Notes: generated by a model from the letters alone, not told the origin. 64,000 nt of DNA from ZAX-1 sp046533095 (GCA_046533095.1 JAJQRA010000009.1:1-64000); one strand, 5' to 3'. Shown: positions 15,161-24,000, counted from the first letter of the stretch. Made by a program: numbers and translations.

Positions 15161-17050
15161 CTATTCTTTTCCTGTTAAATCCTTAAATCCCTGCGCCCTT
15201 AGCAAGTCATTACACTCATGAATGGATTGGTTATAGAATCCGATGATGAATGACTCATAGATGAAATGTGCTTGGTTTGAATAACGAAATGTATTTCCAG
15301 ACACATCAATCAAGTGTCGGCTAAACTGCGGTGGTAATCGCATAGCAATACAAAGAGCAACAACTGATTCAAGAGAAGGGTTATAATCCGCTTCATTTCT
15401 CATTCTTCTAATGGTTCGGTCACTGAGAAGAGATTTTTCAGCCAACTCCTCCATTGACAATTCAGACCATTCAATCAACATATTTAATGATTCAGGGAAT
15501 GTCCTCGGTAACTTAGCCATCATATCCATAACTTCTTTGCCAAGCGAAGTCATACTCTTTGCTTTCTCAACAACTGAACCACTCTTATCCGCCGCAAAGT
15601 GTGCTTCAAAAACCATGCCTGAATCAGCATCACGGAATAAAACACATTCCTTATAAAATTCTTCTTGATATTTATTTGTTGATTTTACTTTAAGGTCAAA
15701 AGCAAGGCAACATTCATTTATATGCAGTCTCGCATATTCAGTCATTGCAATGTTTCCCTGTTCGTCTTTAACAATATACTTCGGAACGTTAAGGCACACA
15801 TGAGAATCTATATAAACGTAGGCACCATTTTTTCTGGCTTCTTGTAACTGCGGTTGCATTACACTTTGAACCAAAGCATCCACTGAACTAATAGAGTAAG
15901 TTTGGTTCTTCTCAATTGACCCTTTTTTAAAAGCATGAGGAGGTACATACTTGCCATCAATATATGTAAACGCACCTACGGCTTCTTCATACCCTGCATC
16001 AATCATTCTAATCTTTGCTGCGTGCCTAGACACACAGAAAAAGGTGGCAAGCGCATCAATAACAGGCTGCATAACATCTACCAATTCGAATGTAGATAAT
16101 TCTTTCCGATAGGATCTAACAAATTCAGCTGCCTTAATTTTAAACGAACCCAAGGGCATTTGAATTCTTGGCGCTAAAGTATTTGCTTGCCATTCCATCC
16201 AATCGTTAGCTGAGCGAGCAGAGGTATCTTTTACTCCTCCGACAACTAAGCATTTTATTTGCGTTGCATCTTTATTATATAATCTTTCAAGCTCAAAGGC
16301 TTTTCTATGTCTATCCCAGTGAACACATTCGTGTATGATTGTATTATTAACTGATCCAAGATTCCTTAAATGGAAAAACTCGGGATCAACAAGAATCGTT
16401 CCGCCGATAAAATGCTTTTCTTCCATTAAATCAGAATCAGCATCATAAACTTCAGTGTCACAGTCGGCAAAGAAAATCTGCCCAAAGACTGAACAGTCCT
16501 GAGTTATACGATGCTGTTTGATTTCCAGACCCATGCGTTCAGCTAATTTTGCAACGTCTAAAGGCATAGGAATACCTAACGCTTCTGGATAATTTCTTTT
16601 TAAGAAGTCTGTTGCAGCCACCTCCACATCTTTCTTATGAAGATAGGGAACCAGAGCATCAGATAACGGTTTATTATGCTTGTTTTTTTGATTATAGGTT
16701 TGGATATTTAGGATTTCATTGTCGTCCAGATTTTCTGATAAATCGCCCTCACAGCTAATCATAAACCATTGATAGCAAGTGTCGGAATTATCGTAACGTC
16801 TGGTGGTCTCAGAAACTTCGATTTCTGCTTCAAGAACAACATCAAAAGCGATTTCCATTCCTTCTCGGTCATCCACTCCAACCATTTTCACTTCAATATC
16901 AACAAGAGTAGCTGAATCTATGTTAGCAACGTTATTTGAATTCAAATCTATATCAGCGGAGTTATCGTCAACATATTCTTTTACGGCAGAAAAGAAGTCG
17001 TTATAAAAGCGACTTGATACGTATTCGGTAAAAGAACGGCTTATTGACAT
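15161..17050 (-). CDS. ImmA/IrrE metallopeptidase with C-terminal HTH
   Basis: A 629-residue zinc metallopeptidase of the ImmA/IrrE (COG2856) family. The active-site helix HECVHWDRH (HExxH) lies near residue 240, with a downstream glutamate candidate in DWMEWQANTLAP; the N-terminal 190 residues are unassigned. Near residues 515-575 there is an HTH-like segment (WSELSMEELAEKSLLSDRTI). ImmA-type enzymes cleave HTH repressors after DNA damage; in CBASS islands the CapP/CapH pair works this way. Here protease and HTH are in one chain. ATG 17050 is preferred over 17065 because GGAGGAG lies between them. It starts 20 bases after the LlaJI nuclease gene, so it is very likely in the same transcript. 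Confidence 0.8.
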   Translation of the reverse strand: MSISRSFTEYVSSRFYNDFFSAVKEYVDDNSADIDLNSNNVANIDSATLVDIEVKMVGVDDREGMEIAFDVVLEAEIEVSETTRRYDNSDTCYQWFMISCEGDLSENLDDNEILNIQTYNQKNKHNKPLSDALVPYLHKKDVEVAATDFLKRNYPEALGIPMPLDVAKLAERMGLEIKQHRITQDCSVFGQIFFADCDTEVYDADSDLMEEKHFIGGTILVDPEFFHLRNLGSVNNTIIHECVHWDRHRKAFELERLYNKDATQIKCLVVGGVKDTSARSANDWMEWQANTLAPRIQMPLGSFKIKAAEFVRSYRKELSTFELVDVMQPVIDALATFFCVSRHAAKIRMIDAGYEEAVGAFTYIDGKYVPPHAFKKGSIEKNQTYSISSVDALVQSVMQPQLQEARKNGAYVYIDSHVCLNVPKYIVKDEQGNIAMTEYARLHINECCLAFDLKVKSTNKYQEEFYKECVLFRDADSGMVFEAHFAADKSGSVVEKAKSMTSLGKEVMDMMAKLPRTFPESLNMLIEWSELSMEELAEKSLLSDRTIRRMRNEADYNPSLESVVALCIAMRLPPQFSRHLIDVSGNTFRYSNQAHFIYESFIIGFYNQSIHECNDLLRAQGFKDLTGKE

Positions 17051-17070
17051 AGGGGACTCCTCCATTCAAA

Positions 17071-18516
17071 TTATAATTTCAGTAAACTTATATCAATTTT
17101 ACTTCCTTCGAGATAATGGCTGTACATTAGTTTCGCTGGCACACATCTCGTTTGTATCTTCTCTAATCCAAGTTGATCTAACATATCCATAGACACAGTA
17201 CCTTTGTCGATAACTTCATCTGTTTCAGTTGGCATCAAGAAGCTGTTTCTAATAGTTTTTATATCATGGTCATTCATAAAATTCATGTAAGCAAGTTGAT
17301 ACAAATATTGTTTTGTAACCGATTCAATGCCCGGCTGTGCTTTTGGTAGTTTGCCGGGTTCAAGTCTGGCATTGTAGTATTTTGCATCAAAAATGAGAAA
17401 TTTATATTCTCCATTTTCATTTATGATGGACACCAAATCCGGGATAAGCGTAGTACTTGCAACTTTGTTTGGCAGACTCCATAGTGGCTTTTCAATTAAA
17501 TCAATTAATATTGTTTTACCGTCATAATTCTCTTTTAGAGGAACAGATAATGACAACGACCCAATGGGTCTTTTTAATTGATTGTCCATAACATCTGCAC
17601 AAACGCTCTCCCATACAAGATTAAAACTGTTTGTTCCAAACAAAGATATACAGTCTATGTCATGTAAGTTGCCACCATGCGAAATATATGCATAAATAGT
17701 CTTTAATAAAAGTTGCTTACGAGTGTTAAATTGAACATTCAATTCTTGCTCTATCCGATATAGAATATAATCCTCATCACCAAAATCATCTAACGCTTCA
17801 TCTGATAAATACAGTTCATCAATTTCAAATAATTCAAGCAGATCAGCATCCTTTAACTCATTAGATGCGATACTTAGAACACATTCATGTAACCGTTTGA
17901 AATAATCGAAATCATCATTAATTCGCTTTCTCGTTTGCAAGTCAGTGTAATAAGGGCGATTATTGCTTAGTAAAGTGAAAGTGTCGTTTATGGTCTTGTC
18001 CCATAAAATCTCGCCCGAACCGTTGCTTTCAATAATATCTTCTGTGTTCGTATATGTTCCATTTTCGTAGTAATCGTGTAGCAAGAAAAGCAATACCGCC
18101 AAAAGATTAAAAGTATGGCTTTCACTGCTGTCGTTAAACATTCGAACAATTTGCTCTTTAGAATTATATTTTTCAAGTACCTTCAGAACCTGTCTCAGTT
18201 CGTCTTTCGGTTCAGTTTTATTAAAGATATACTTTGGATAACACTTAAGTACACGTCCTGCGACTGTTATAACCCCAACGAAAGTGAAAACATATAAAAA
18301 CTCATTCTCACCAACTTCAACATCAGCAACTTCAATATCTTCATCAATGAGGTCTGACATATCTTTTTGTGCGTCAGAAAATTTAACAGCCTTTAAAATG
18401 CCAAACTCTTTAAGCTTGCGAATAATAGGAATGGACTTTTCCTCCGTGCACTCAAACAAATTACATAAGTCTTTCTGCGTATACCTTTTTTGCTCTCGCA
18501 GAAACTTTGATATCAT
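17071..18516 (-). CDS. LlaJI/McrC-family restriction subunit (R2)
   Basis: A 481-residue protein of the LlaJI restriction endonuclease family, the nuclease partner of an McrB-like GTPase. The C-terminal PD-(D/E)xK core is visible as PDLVSI near 357 and FLIFDAKYY near 375. The N-terminus carries a winged-helix-like part (YTQKDLCNLFECTEEKSIPI). In LlaJI the R2 subunit is recruited by R1 and cuts DNA. The start overlaps the R1 stop by four bases (ATGA), which points to coupled synthesis at a fixed ratio. Confidence 0.85.
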   Translation of the reverse strand: MISKFLREQKRYTQKDLCNLFECTEEKSIPIIRKLKEFGILKAVKFSDAQKDMSDLIDEDIEVADVEVGENEFLYVFTFVGVITVAGRVLKCYPKYIFNKTEPKDELRQVLKVLEKYNSKEQIVRMFNDSSESHTFNLLAVLLFLLHDYYENGTYTNTEDIIESNGSGEILWDKTINDTFTLLSNNRPYYTDLQTRKRINDDFDYFKRLHECVLSIASNELKDADLLELFEIDELYLSDEALDDFGDEDYILYRIEQELNVQFNTRKQLLLKTIYAYISHGGNLHDIDCISLFGTNSFNLVWESVCADVMDNQLKRPIGSLSLSVPLKENYDGKTILIDLIEKPLWSLPNKVASTTLIPDLVSIINENGEYKFLIFDAKYYNARLEPGKLPKAQPGIESVTKQYLYQLAYMNFMNDHDIKTIRNSFLMPTETDEVIDKGTVSMDMLDQLGLEKIQTRCVPAKLMYSHYLEGSKIDISLLKL

Positions 18517-20405
18517 TCGGCATTCTCCTCTACAGTGCTCTCTTCAACTGCATCCAATAAATCCATTGGTTCTGCAGCAGTTTGTATTTCACTATTAAAG
18601 ATGCCAATTCCTTTTAGGTCAAACTCTTTGCAAATTTCAGAATATCTACTACTTCCATCAAAACAGCCTTCAAAAAACGTGGAACGTTTTTGTTTTGCAG
18701 CATCTTCAAAAAGATACATAATGACCTTATGCTTGAATGTGTTGATAAAAGCATCTCGCTCTATCTCATCACCGCTTGAAGGAACGACTATCTTCTTTGA
18801 TATGAAATAAGGACCGAGTTGCTTGTCCTCATTTATTTTATTCTTTGCTAAGAATTTATTAATGGCTTTTCGTAGTTTGTTCCATTCTACCTGGTGTTTT
18901 GTTTTACCTTCACCAAGAACTACTGTCTTACCAATCAAATCCTTCTCGCTATCATCAATTCCGAGATACGTAAAATCCCATCTTCTCTTAAACGCTGTAT
19001 CCATAGGGAATACACCTTGGTCAGCACTATTCATCGTTGCCCAGATAAACATATTATCAGGTATCTTGATTTTGTTGTATTGCTCTGGCTCTCCACCAAG
19101 TTCTCTTGCAAGGAATTTTTTAATATCCTCTGACGCTTGAATTGGATATTCGCTCACTTCGTCATCACCACGGTCAAGTAACTGAAAAATATCACCAAAT
19201 ACCGCAGCAACATTGGCACGGTTAATTTCCTCTATGATAAGAAGGAATGGTTTAGGATTGTCTGTTCTAGCGTTTTTCAATGCCTCGACATAAACACGCA
19301 TAAATGGACCTGGAACATATTCATATGATATTTCGTTTGCAGAAATGGTTTCATCTATTAAATTCACATATGGTCTGATTGCCTTTCCGTGATTGCGTTC
19401 AACACTGTTATCTCCAACTGCGGTAGTTCCATCTTTTTTTCGCGTAGTAAAGCTATCATCGCTGTACAAACCAAGTAATAATGGCAGACGAGTCAAATCG
19501 CCGTCTTTAAACGTATCATAAAGAAGATCGTATTTTTCTTGTGCTGTTTTGCTTTCATCTAATAGAATCGCTAAAACATTTTCTTTTCCAGTACTTTTTG
19601 AAACCCAATTTTCTGCCTTTACCATAACGGGTTTATATGTACCAACGAAATTTGCATAGGAATAATCGGGATGAAATGTAACACGCTCATAGTCGATGTC
19701 GCTATCATTTCCAAGCAAATCCTTGCGTTCTTCATTGAGTGTAAAACTCTTACCCGTTCCAGGTGCACCAAACAGAATCCGATTGCGACAGAATTTACTC
19801 TCAAGACCTGTTTTAAATTCTACTTTTTGTTCGTCAGGAGTTATTTCTATAAATCCTTCCATTTCAACAGGAGTGTCATCCACCATGTAAGGTCGGTTGT
19901 CGTACTTATCAAGATAATCGTGCAAAAAATCTTTTTTAATTACAGCAATATAAAAACTGTTTTTTGTAAAAATTCTATCGAAGCCTTTTGTCGGCACATA
20001 ATTGTTAGGTATTACAACTTGCGTTCCACTCCCGCTGCGTGTTCCATTAACAGTTCCCGCAACTTCGGCTATACGATTTTCATTGCATTCCAAGCTGAAT
20101 ATATAATTGTTGTATTTTTTCACCTGATCATGTACAGCTAAACAAAAGTACTTTAGCTTATTCTCAATTGCATAATTCCAAGCAACTCCTCGTTCATAAG
20201 CTCCGCTGTCACGTGTATCAAAAAAGTTTTTAGAATCGTCTGCCTTATGACTTATTGGATAAATAAATATTACGCATTTTTCACCATTTGTTGTTTCATA
20301 TAGAAACCCTCTGTTATTAGTTTTTTCAATATATGTTATCTCTTTTGGAGTCAATCCCAAATAACCAAATAATGTATTTGCTGCGTCTTTAGCTAGATAT
20401 GCCAT
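18513..20405 (-). CDS. McrB-like AAA+ GTPase, LlaJI-type R1 subunit
   Basis: A 630-residue AAA+ motor of the McrB family. Walker A is LFGAPGTGKSFTL near 210, Walker B LLIIEEINRANV near 387, and the McrB-type MNSADQG signature lies near 458, followed by FKRRWDF with the arginine finger. The first 190 residues form a separate domain, expected to bind DNA target sites. In LlaJI-type systems R1 recognises the site and translocates using GTP, then R2 cuts. AGGAGG precedes ATG 20405 and the preceding methyltransferase gene ends 11 bases before it. Confidence 0.88.
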   Translation of the reverse strand: MAYLAKDAANTLFGYLGLTPKEITYIEKTNNRGFLYETTNGEKCVIFIYPISHKADDSKNFFDTRDSGAYERGVAWNYAIENKLKYFCLAVHDQVKKYNNYIFSLECNENRIAEVAGTVNGTRSGSGTQVVIPNNYVPTKGFDRIFTKNSFYIAVIKKDFLHDYLDKYDNRPYMVDDTPVEMEGFIEITPDEQKVEFKTGLESKFCRNRILFGAPGTGKSFTLNEERKDLLGNDSDIDYERVTFHPDYSYANFVGTYKPVMVKAENWVSKSTGKENVLAILLDESKTAQEKYDLLYDTFKDGDLTRLPLLLGLYSDDSFTTRKKDGTTAVGDNSVERNHGKAIRPYVNLIDETISANEISYEYVPGPFMRVYVEALKNARTDNPKPFLLIIEEINRANVAAVFGDIFQLLDRGDDEVSEYPIQASEDIKKFLARELGGEPEQYNKIKIPDNMFIWATMNSADQGVFPMDTAFKRRWDFTYLGIDDSEKDLIGKTVVLGEGKTKHQVEWNKLRKAINKFLAKNKINEDKQLGPYFISKKIVVPSSGDEIERDAFINTFKHKVIMYLFEDAAKQKRSTFFEGCFDGSSRYSEICKEFDLKGIGIFNSEIQTAAEPMDLLDAVEESTVEENAE

Positions 20406-20416
20406 TTTATTTCCTC

Positions 20417-21652
20417 CTAATTTAATTCATACGCTTTAAGCAAGTCATAGACAGCATTGGCAAGATGTTTGGCAAATAAAGGAGGAACCGCATTCCCAAT
20501 CATTTTATAAGCATCTCCATTGCTTCCGTAGAATATATAATCGTCAGCAAATGTCTGCAATCTTGCGGCTTCCCGCACGGTAATTGTTCTTAACTGAGAT
20601 GAGTCAGGATGAATATGCCGCAGCCCATCTTTATACAAATGTGCAGGGATTAGATTGCTCGGTTCGTCCCAACGTAAAACATGGTATTTATGCACATTAG
20701 ATTCTCTACCAGTAATTATTGTATACAGCTTCTTAAGAGCTTCAGCGGATACGTATTCGTTTTTTCCAGTTTCAATATCTTTAGTTAACAATTCAAAAAC
20801 ACCAATATCTCTTTTACTCTGCCATCTTGCAACATGATTATCTACATGTGGATTAGGTAGAGAGTGGGATATGCGTTTTCCCTTGTACTTATCTTCGATT
20901 TTCAACGGATAAAGTCTGGGTAGATCCTCAATAGCATCTCTAACTGTTTTTATTTTCTTGACTTTGTAAGACGGCAAGATTTCATCATAAAACCGTTCAA
21001 CAATATCTTCGCATTTTTGTTCTGCAAAGAAAGCTTTGTTTATCCCGAGAATAATAATGCGACTTCTCTTCTGTGGAACACCATATTCCGTAAAATCTAT
21101 AACGGCTTTTCGAAAATCGTTTAGTACATAATAGCCTTTATCTGCAAATTTCTCTTTAATAATATCAATTATTGGTCTATCCCCAGGCTGTGCACTTAAC
21201 ATTCCGGGTACATTTTCAAAAACAAAAACCTTAGGTTTAACACGCTCAACAACTTTGAGATAACTCTCAAAAAGATAATTGCGATAGTCGTTTTTCATTC
21301 CATGTTCATCTCGGACTCTACCCGCAATTGAATAGGCTTGACAAGGCGGTCCACCAACTATTACATCTATTTCTTTTGCTTTAGAAATAAGATTATCTAA
21401 ACCGTGTGATTTTCCGTACTCCGAATCATCCCACCCTTTAAATAACTCCTCTGTTCTCTGCATATCAAAACACATTACACGAGCATTCGCATCCTTATAT
21501 TTCCATTTTGTTTCCAATCTTTTGCGTAGATTTATACAAGGTGCCTTTTCCCATTCTACTGCTGCAATTGTATTATAGTGTCCAGACTCTTCAAATCCTT
21601 CCATGAGCCCTCCACAACCTGCAAATAAATCAATCGTTTTTAACTTTTTCAT
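20417..21652 (-). CDS. C5-cytosine DNA methyltransferase 2 of the LlaJI-type system
   Basis: A 411-residue C5-cytosine methyltransferase. Motif I is TIDLFAGCGGLMEGF, the catalytic cysteine lies in GGPPCQAYSIAGR near residue 104, motif VI is FVFENVPGM, motif VIII YGVPQKRSRIIILG, and motifs IX-X are REAARLQTF and MIGNAVPPLFAKHLANA. The variable region between them sets the target. ATG 21652 is preferred over 21658, which directly abuts the AGGAGG. It overlaps the preceding methyltransferase gene. Two C5 enzymes are what a system with an asymmetric target needs, one per strand, as for LlaJI (GACGC); the target here is unknown. Confidence 0.9.
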   Translation of the reverse strand: MKKLKTIDLFAGCGGLMEGFEESGHYNTIAAVEWEKAPCINLRKRLETKWKYKDANARVMCFDMQRTEELFKGWDDSEYGKSHGLDNLISKAKEIDVIVGGPPCQAYSIAGRVRDEHGMKNDYRNYLFESYLKVVERVKPKVFVFENVPGMLSAQPGDRPIIDIIKEKFADKGYYVLNDFRKAVIDFTEYGVPQKRSRIIILGINKAFFAEQKCEDIVERFYDEILPSYKVKKIKTVRDAIEDLPRLYPLKIEDKYKGKRISHSLPNPHVDNHVARWQSKRDIGVFELLTKDIETGKNEYVSAEALKKLYTIITGRESNVHKYHVLRWDEPSNLIPAHLYKDGLRHIHPDSSQLRTITVREAARLQTFADDYIFYGSNGDAYKMIGNAVPPLFAKHLANAVYDLLKAYELN

Positions 21653-22709
21653 TTTCATCCTCCTGAATTATTTTTAAGAGGGTTTTTCCCAATGCATAAC
21701 CCAACAAGGGTGGAACAGCATTACCTACCTGGCGGTTTTGTTGGGTTCGCGTCCCTGTAAAAACAAAATCATCTGGAAATGATTGCAATCTAGCATTTTC
21801 CCTTACCGTAGGCACACGATTGTATTCATAATGAAAATGATTCCTGTGCCCCGTATCAATAGTTTTTGAGGGTTTGTCACCGTTATACCTAGTCCACGCT
21901 TCATTAAATCGACGACTTTCTCCCCAACCTGGAGGTAAATCTTTGTAATTCCCTCCTTCGGGCACCAAAGCAATCGTATCTTTTACCATTTGCGTATGGT
22001 TTGTGGCTACGTGATTATAAAGTATATTACATTTTCCTCTCATACGTTTTTGATAATCCGTTTTAGGCAATGAAGAATATTCATCAATTTCTTCACCGAA
22101 TTCATCAACTCTTGATGGAAGATCGCTAATAGCTTCTCTACACGTTTGGTAATTTTCTGGTGGAAATTCTGGTGTTGGAAAAACGGGTTTCCCAATATCT
22201 TTTCTTATCCCCATAAAAATTAACCGTTTACGCATTTGTGGCACACCATAATCCGCTGCACACATGATTTTACACTCAACGTTATAACCAATTTTTCTTA
22301 GTTTCTTTAATATTGTCTCCTTTATTTGACCTTCGTACAAATTAGCCATACCAGGCACATTTTCTATTATAAATCCTTTTGGCTTAAATTGTTTTACAAC
22401 TTCTATCACAGCTAAGTATAATCCATTTCGTTTATCGTTAAAATTTCTTGGTCCTGACAAGGAAAAACCTTGACATGGTGGACCTGCAATAATAACATCT
22501 ATGTTTTTATTGCCTGCAATTTTTTTTATTTCATCAAAAGTAGCTTGTTTTGATAAATCTGCATTTAAAGCTACAGCACCATTATGATTCTTCTCAAAGG
22601 TATTAAGAGCGGTTTGATCGTTGTCAACACCAACAATAATATTTAAACCTGCATCTATAAAGCCCTTAGATAGTCCACCGCACCCAGCGAAAAGATCAAT
22701 TGCATTCAT
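21630..22709 (-). CDS. C5-cytosine DNA methyltransferase 1 of the LlaJI-type system
   Basis: A 359-residue C5-cytosine methyltransferase. Motif I AIDLFAGCGGLSKGF, catalytic GPPCQGFSLSGPRN near residue 76, FIIENVPGMANL, YGVPQMRKRLIFMG, and the late RENARLQSFPDDF and RQVGNAVPPLLGYALG motifs are all present. GGAGG precedes ATG 22709. It is the first enzyme gene of the island, 29 bases after the short HTH gene, so modification is made before restriction, as is usual for self-protection. Confidence 0.9.
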   Translation of the reverse strand: MNAIDLFAGCGGLSKGFIDAGLNIIVGVDNDQTALNTFEKNHNGAVALNADLSKQATFDEIKKIAGNKNIDVIIAGPPCQGFSLSGPRNFNDKRNGLYLAVIEVVKQFKPKGFIIENVPGMANLYEGQIKETILKKLRKIGYNVECKIMCAADYGVPQMRKRLIFMGIRKDIGKPVFPTPEFPPENYQTCREAISDLPSRVDEFGEEIDEYSSLPKTDYQKRMRGKCNILYNHVATNHTQMVKDTIALVPEGGNYKDLPPGWGESRRFNEAWTRYNGDKPSKTIDTGHRNHFHYEYNRVPTVRENARLQSFPDDFVFTGTRTQQNRQVGNAVPPLLGYALGKTLLKIIQEDENEKVKND

Positions 22710-22738
22710 AAATAACCTCCATTTTTAAGACTAACGTA

Positions 22739-22930
22739 TTATTCTATTGCACTATTTCCGCTTTTCACCCATTCATCTAATTCAGAACGCTTAAATTTCC
22801 ATAGCTTTCCGATTTTATGTGCAGGAATATCTGTCTTCCTAATCCAATTTCTTATTGTATCTTTAGTGACGCCCAAAAATGTCGCCGCTTCCGTAACGCT
22901 TATCCAGTTTTCGTTGTGATTATCCGTCAT
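22739..22930 (-). CDS. Short HTH (excisionase-type) protein heading the restriction operon
   Basis: A 63-residue protein made of one winged HTH of the excisionase/MerR-like type: WISVTEAATFLGVTKDTIRN, then PAHKIGKLWKFKRSELDEW. A GAGGTG ribosome site precedes it and it is the first gene behind the only good promoter of the island. It may act as a control protein that delays restriction, or as DNA-binding partner of the methyltransferases; both are inference. It is too short for a recombinase and no integrase is adjacent on this strand. Confidence 0.8.
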   Translation of the reverse strand: MTDNHNENWISVTEAATFLGVTKDTIRNWIRKTDIPAHKIGKLWKFKRSELDEWVKSGNSAIE

Positions 22931-22971
22931 TTATTCACACCTCAATCAGCAAATTATAGTTTTACTAATGT

Positions 22972-23000
22972 AGTATATCACAAAACCATCTGTTTTGCAA
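22972..23000 (-). promoter_or_regulatory. Promoter of the LlaJI-type operon
   Basis: On the minus strand TTGCAA (23000-22995) is followed after exactly 17 bases by TATACT (22977-22972), preceded by TGA, which makes an extended -10. It lies about 45 bases upstream of the HTH start codon and is the best sigma-A promoter in this part of the window. Confidence 0.7.
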
Positions 23001-23076
23001 GTGTTTTATAGTATTTCGTAGTAATTTGACCTATTTGAGATGAAAATAAATATTTTCTAAAAAACTTATATTTTGT

Positions 23077-23213
23077 CGGACACAGTATGTCCGCTCTGCA
23101 AGGGTGTATATACTGTACTATATTCATAACTCAGTTCTCTAAGGCAAGCCAAAATCAGCTTGTTTTAGAGGACTTTTTCATTTTTATTCACATAATCGGA
23201 CATACCGTGTCCG
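23077..23213. repeat. Two near-palindromic 17-bp sites in inverted orientation
   Basis: CGGACACAGTATGTCCG (23077-23093) and CGGACATACCGTGTCCG (23197-23213). Each has CGGACA/TGTCCG arms, and the second is the reverse complement of the first except for one central base. Their centres are 120 bases apart, about one hairpin (23137-23170) apart on either side. They look like protein binding sites, either an operator pair of the divergent promoter region or recombinase sites. Confidence 0.6.
23137..23184 (+). terminator. Terminator-like hairpin between the paired palindromes
   Basis: CTCTAA-GG-CAAGC (from 23137) pairs with GCTTG-TT-TTAGAG (to 23170) around an AT-rich loop and is followed by GACTTTTTCATTTTT. 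It resembles a rho-independent terminator, so a short transcript may end here. Confidence 0.5.
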
Positions 23214-23360
23214 GGGCAAACGCATTTTAAAATGCTAATCTTATATATATGGACGAGCCACTTAGGCTCCCAGTAAAAAAATATTCTACAGCCTGAAATG
23301 CATTAAGGGCTAAAGGATACGAATACAGTCAACACCACTCTTTTTTAAACGTGGTCGGCT

Positions 23361-23473
23361 AATTCGATACCTTTTCCTTTTTGCACCCATTTTTAGGTTT
23401 AAAGGAGTCTGTGTATCGAATTGCACAGGCTCTATTTTTGTCCTTTTGCCCATCTGCCAGGCAGAAAGGACAA
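23361..23473 (+). promoter_or_regulatory. Structured leader of the prophage sigma-like gene
   Basis: Three hairpins can form. AATTCGATAC (23361-23370) pairs perfectly with GTATCGAATT (23413-23422). GAGTCTGTG (23405-23413) pairs with CACAGGCTC (23424-23432) and is followed by TATTTTTG, a terminator shape. TTGTCCTTTTGCC (23438-23450) pairs with GGCAGAAAGGACAA (23460-23473) and hides the AAAGGA ribosome site of ATG 23477. The first two share base 23413 and crowd each other, so they are partly exclusive, as in attenuators or riboswitches. Confidence 0.5.
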
Positions 23474-23476
23474 TCT

Positions 23477-23956
23477 ATGAAAAAACAGTATTTCATCGAA
23501 ATCGATGGCGAACAAATCCCTGTATCAGAAGAGGTCTACCGTGCTTACAAGCAACCCCTCTGGGCAGAACACAAACGCAAAGAACGCAGCAAGCGATGTC
23601 AAATTCCTAACGGCAAAGGTGGTCTTAAACGCTGTGAAAAAGATTGTAGCCAATGCCCCCATGCCCGAAACGGCAGTGTTTTATCACTCGACTGTTTTGA
23701 AGAGGATGGTTACTTCCCAGAAGATACGACCGCCGTGGACCCACAGCAAATTCTGGAAGATGCACTTCTATTAGAAGCGTTATGGGAAGCGGTATCAGAA
23801 CTTGAGCCTGACAATCAAACCATTATCCAACTCTACAGCGAAGGTGCATCGGAGCGTGAGATTGCAGCTGCAGTCGGACTATCACAAAAAGGTGTCAACA
23901 AACGCAAGACCAAGTTATTTTCACTTCTTTATGACAAGCTAAAAGATTTTGAGTAA
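23477..23956 (+). CDS. Prophage sigma-70 region-4-like regulator
   Basis: A 159-residue protein with a cysteine cluster in the first half (CQIPN, CEKDCSQCPHA near residues 43-66, probably zinc-binding) and a sigma-70 region-4 type HTH at the end: LEPDNQTIIQLYSEGASERE, then AAAVGLSQKGVNKRKTKLF. Such proteins are common near the left end of Firmicutes prophages and are thought to drive early or late transcription. ATG 23477 follows AAAGGACA by four bases; the upstream reading from 23381 lies in the structured leader. Several repeats of the GTACTCAA leader element follow and may be its targets (speculative). Confidence 0.7.
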   Translation: MKKQYFIEIDGEQIPVSEEVYRAYKQPLWAEHKRKERSKRCQIPNGKGGLKRCEKDCSQCPHARNGSVLSLDCFEEDGYFPEDTTAVDPQQILEDALLLEALWEAVSELEPDNQTIIQLYSEGASEREIAAAVGLSQKGVNKRKTKLFSLLYDKLKDFE

Positions 23957-23960
23957 TGCA

Positions 23961-24000
23961 GTACTCAATTCGTCCTTATTTGTCCTGTGACAAGTGAGGG
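23961..24000 (+). repeat. Leader repeat, copy 1 (degenerate)
   Basis: GTACTCAA (23961-23968), 12 bases, TGTCCT (23981-23986), then GAGGG (23996-24000). The arm pairing with GAGGG is poor and no start codon follows directly, but the 12-base spacing is the same as in the other three copies. Confidence 0.5.

Noticed and set aside
14875..15186. Plus-strand open frame of 103 codons between the protease and helicase genes
   Set aside because: No ribosome site, it overlaps the ends of two convincing minus-strand genes, and the sequence has no family signal.
22739..22930. Short HTH protein as the excisionase of the neighbouring prophage
   Set aside because: It is on the opposite strand, 29 bases before the methyltransferase gene and behind the restriction operon promoter; the prophage uses serine recombinases, whose directionality factors are not usually of this type.
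23381..23476. Upstream extension of the prophage sigma-like gene to an ATG at 23381
   Set aside because: The extra 32 codons lie in the three-hairpin leader and the AAAGGACA ribosome site is directly before ATG 23477.
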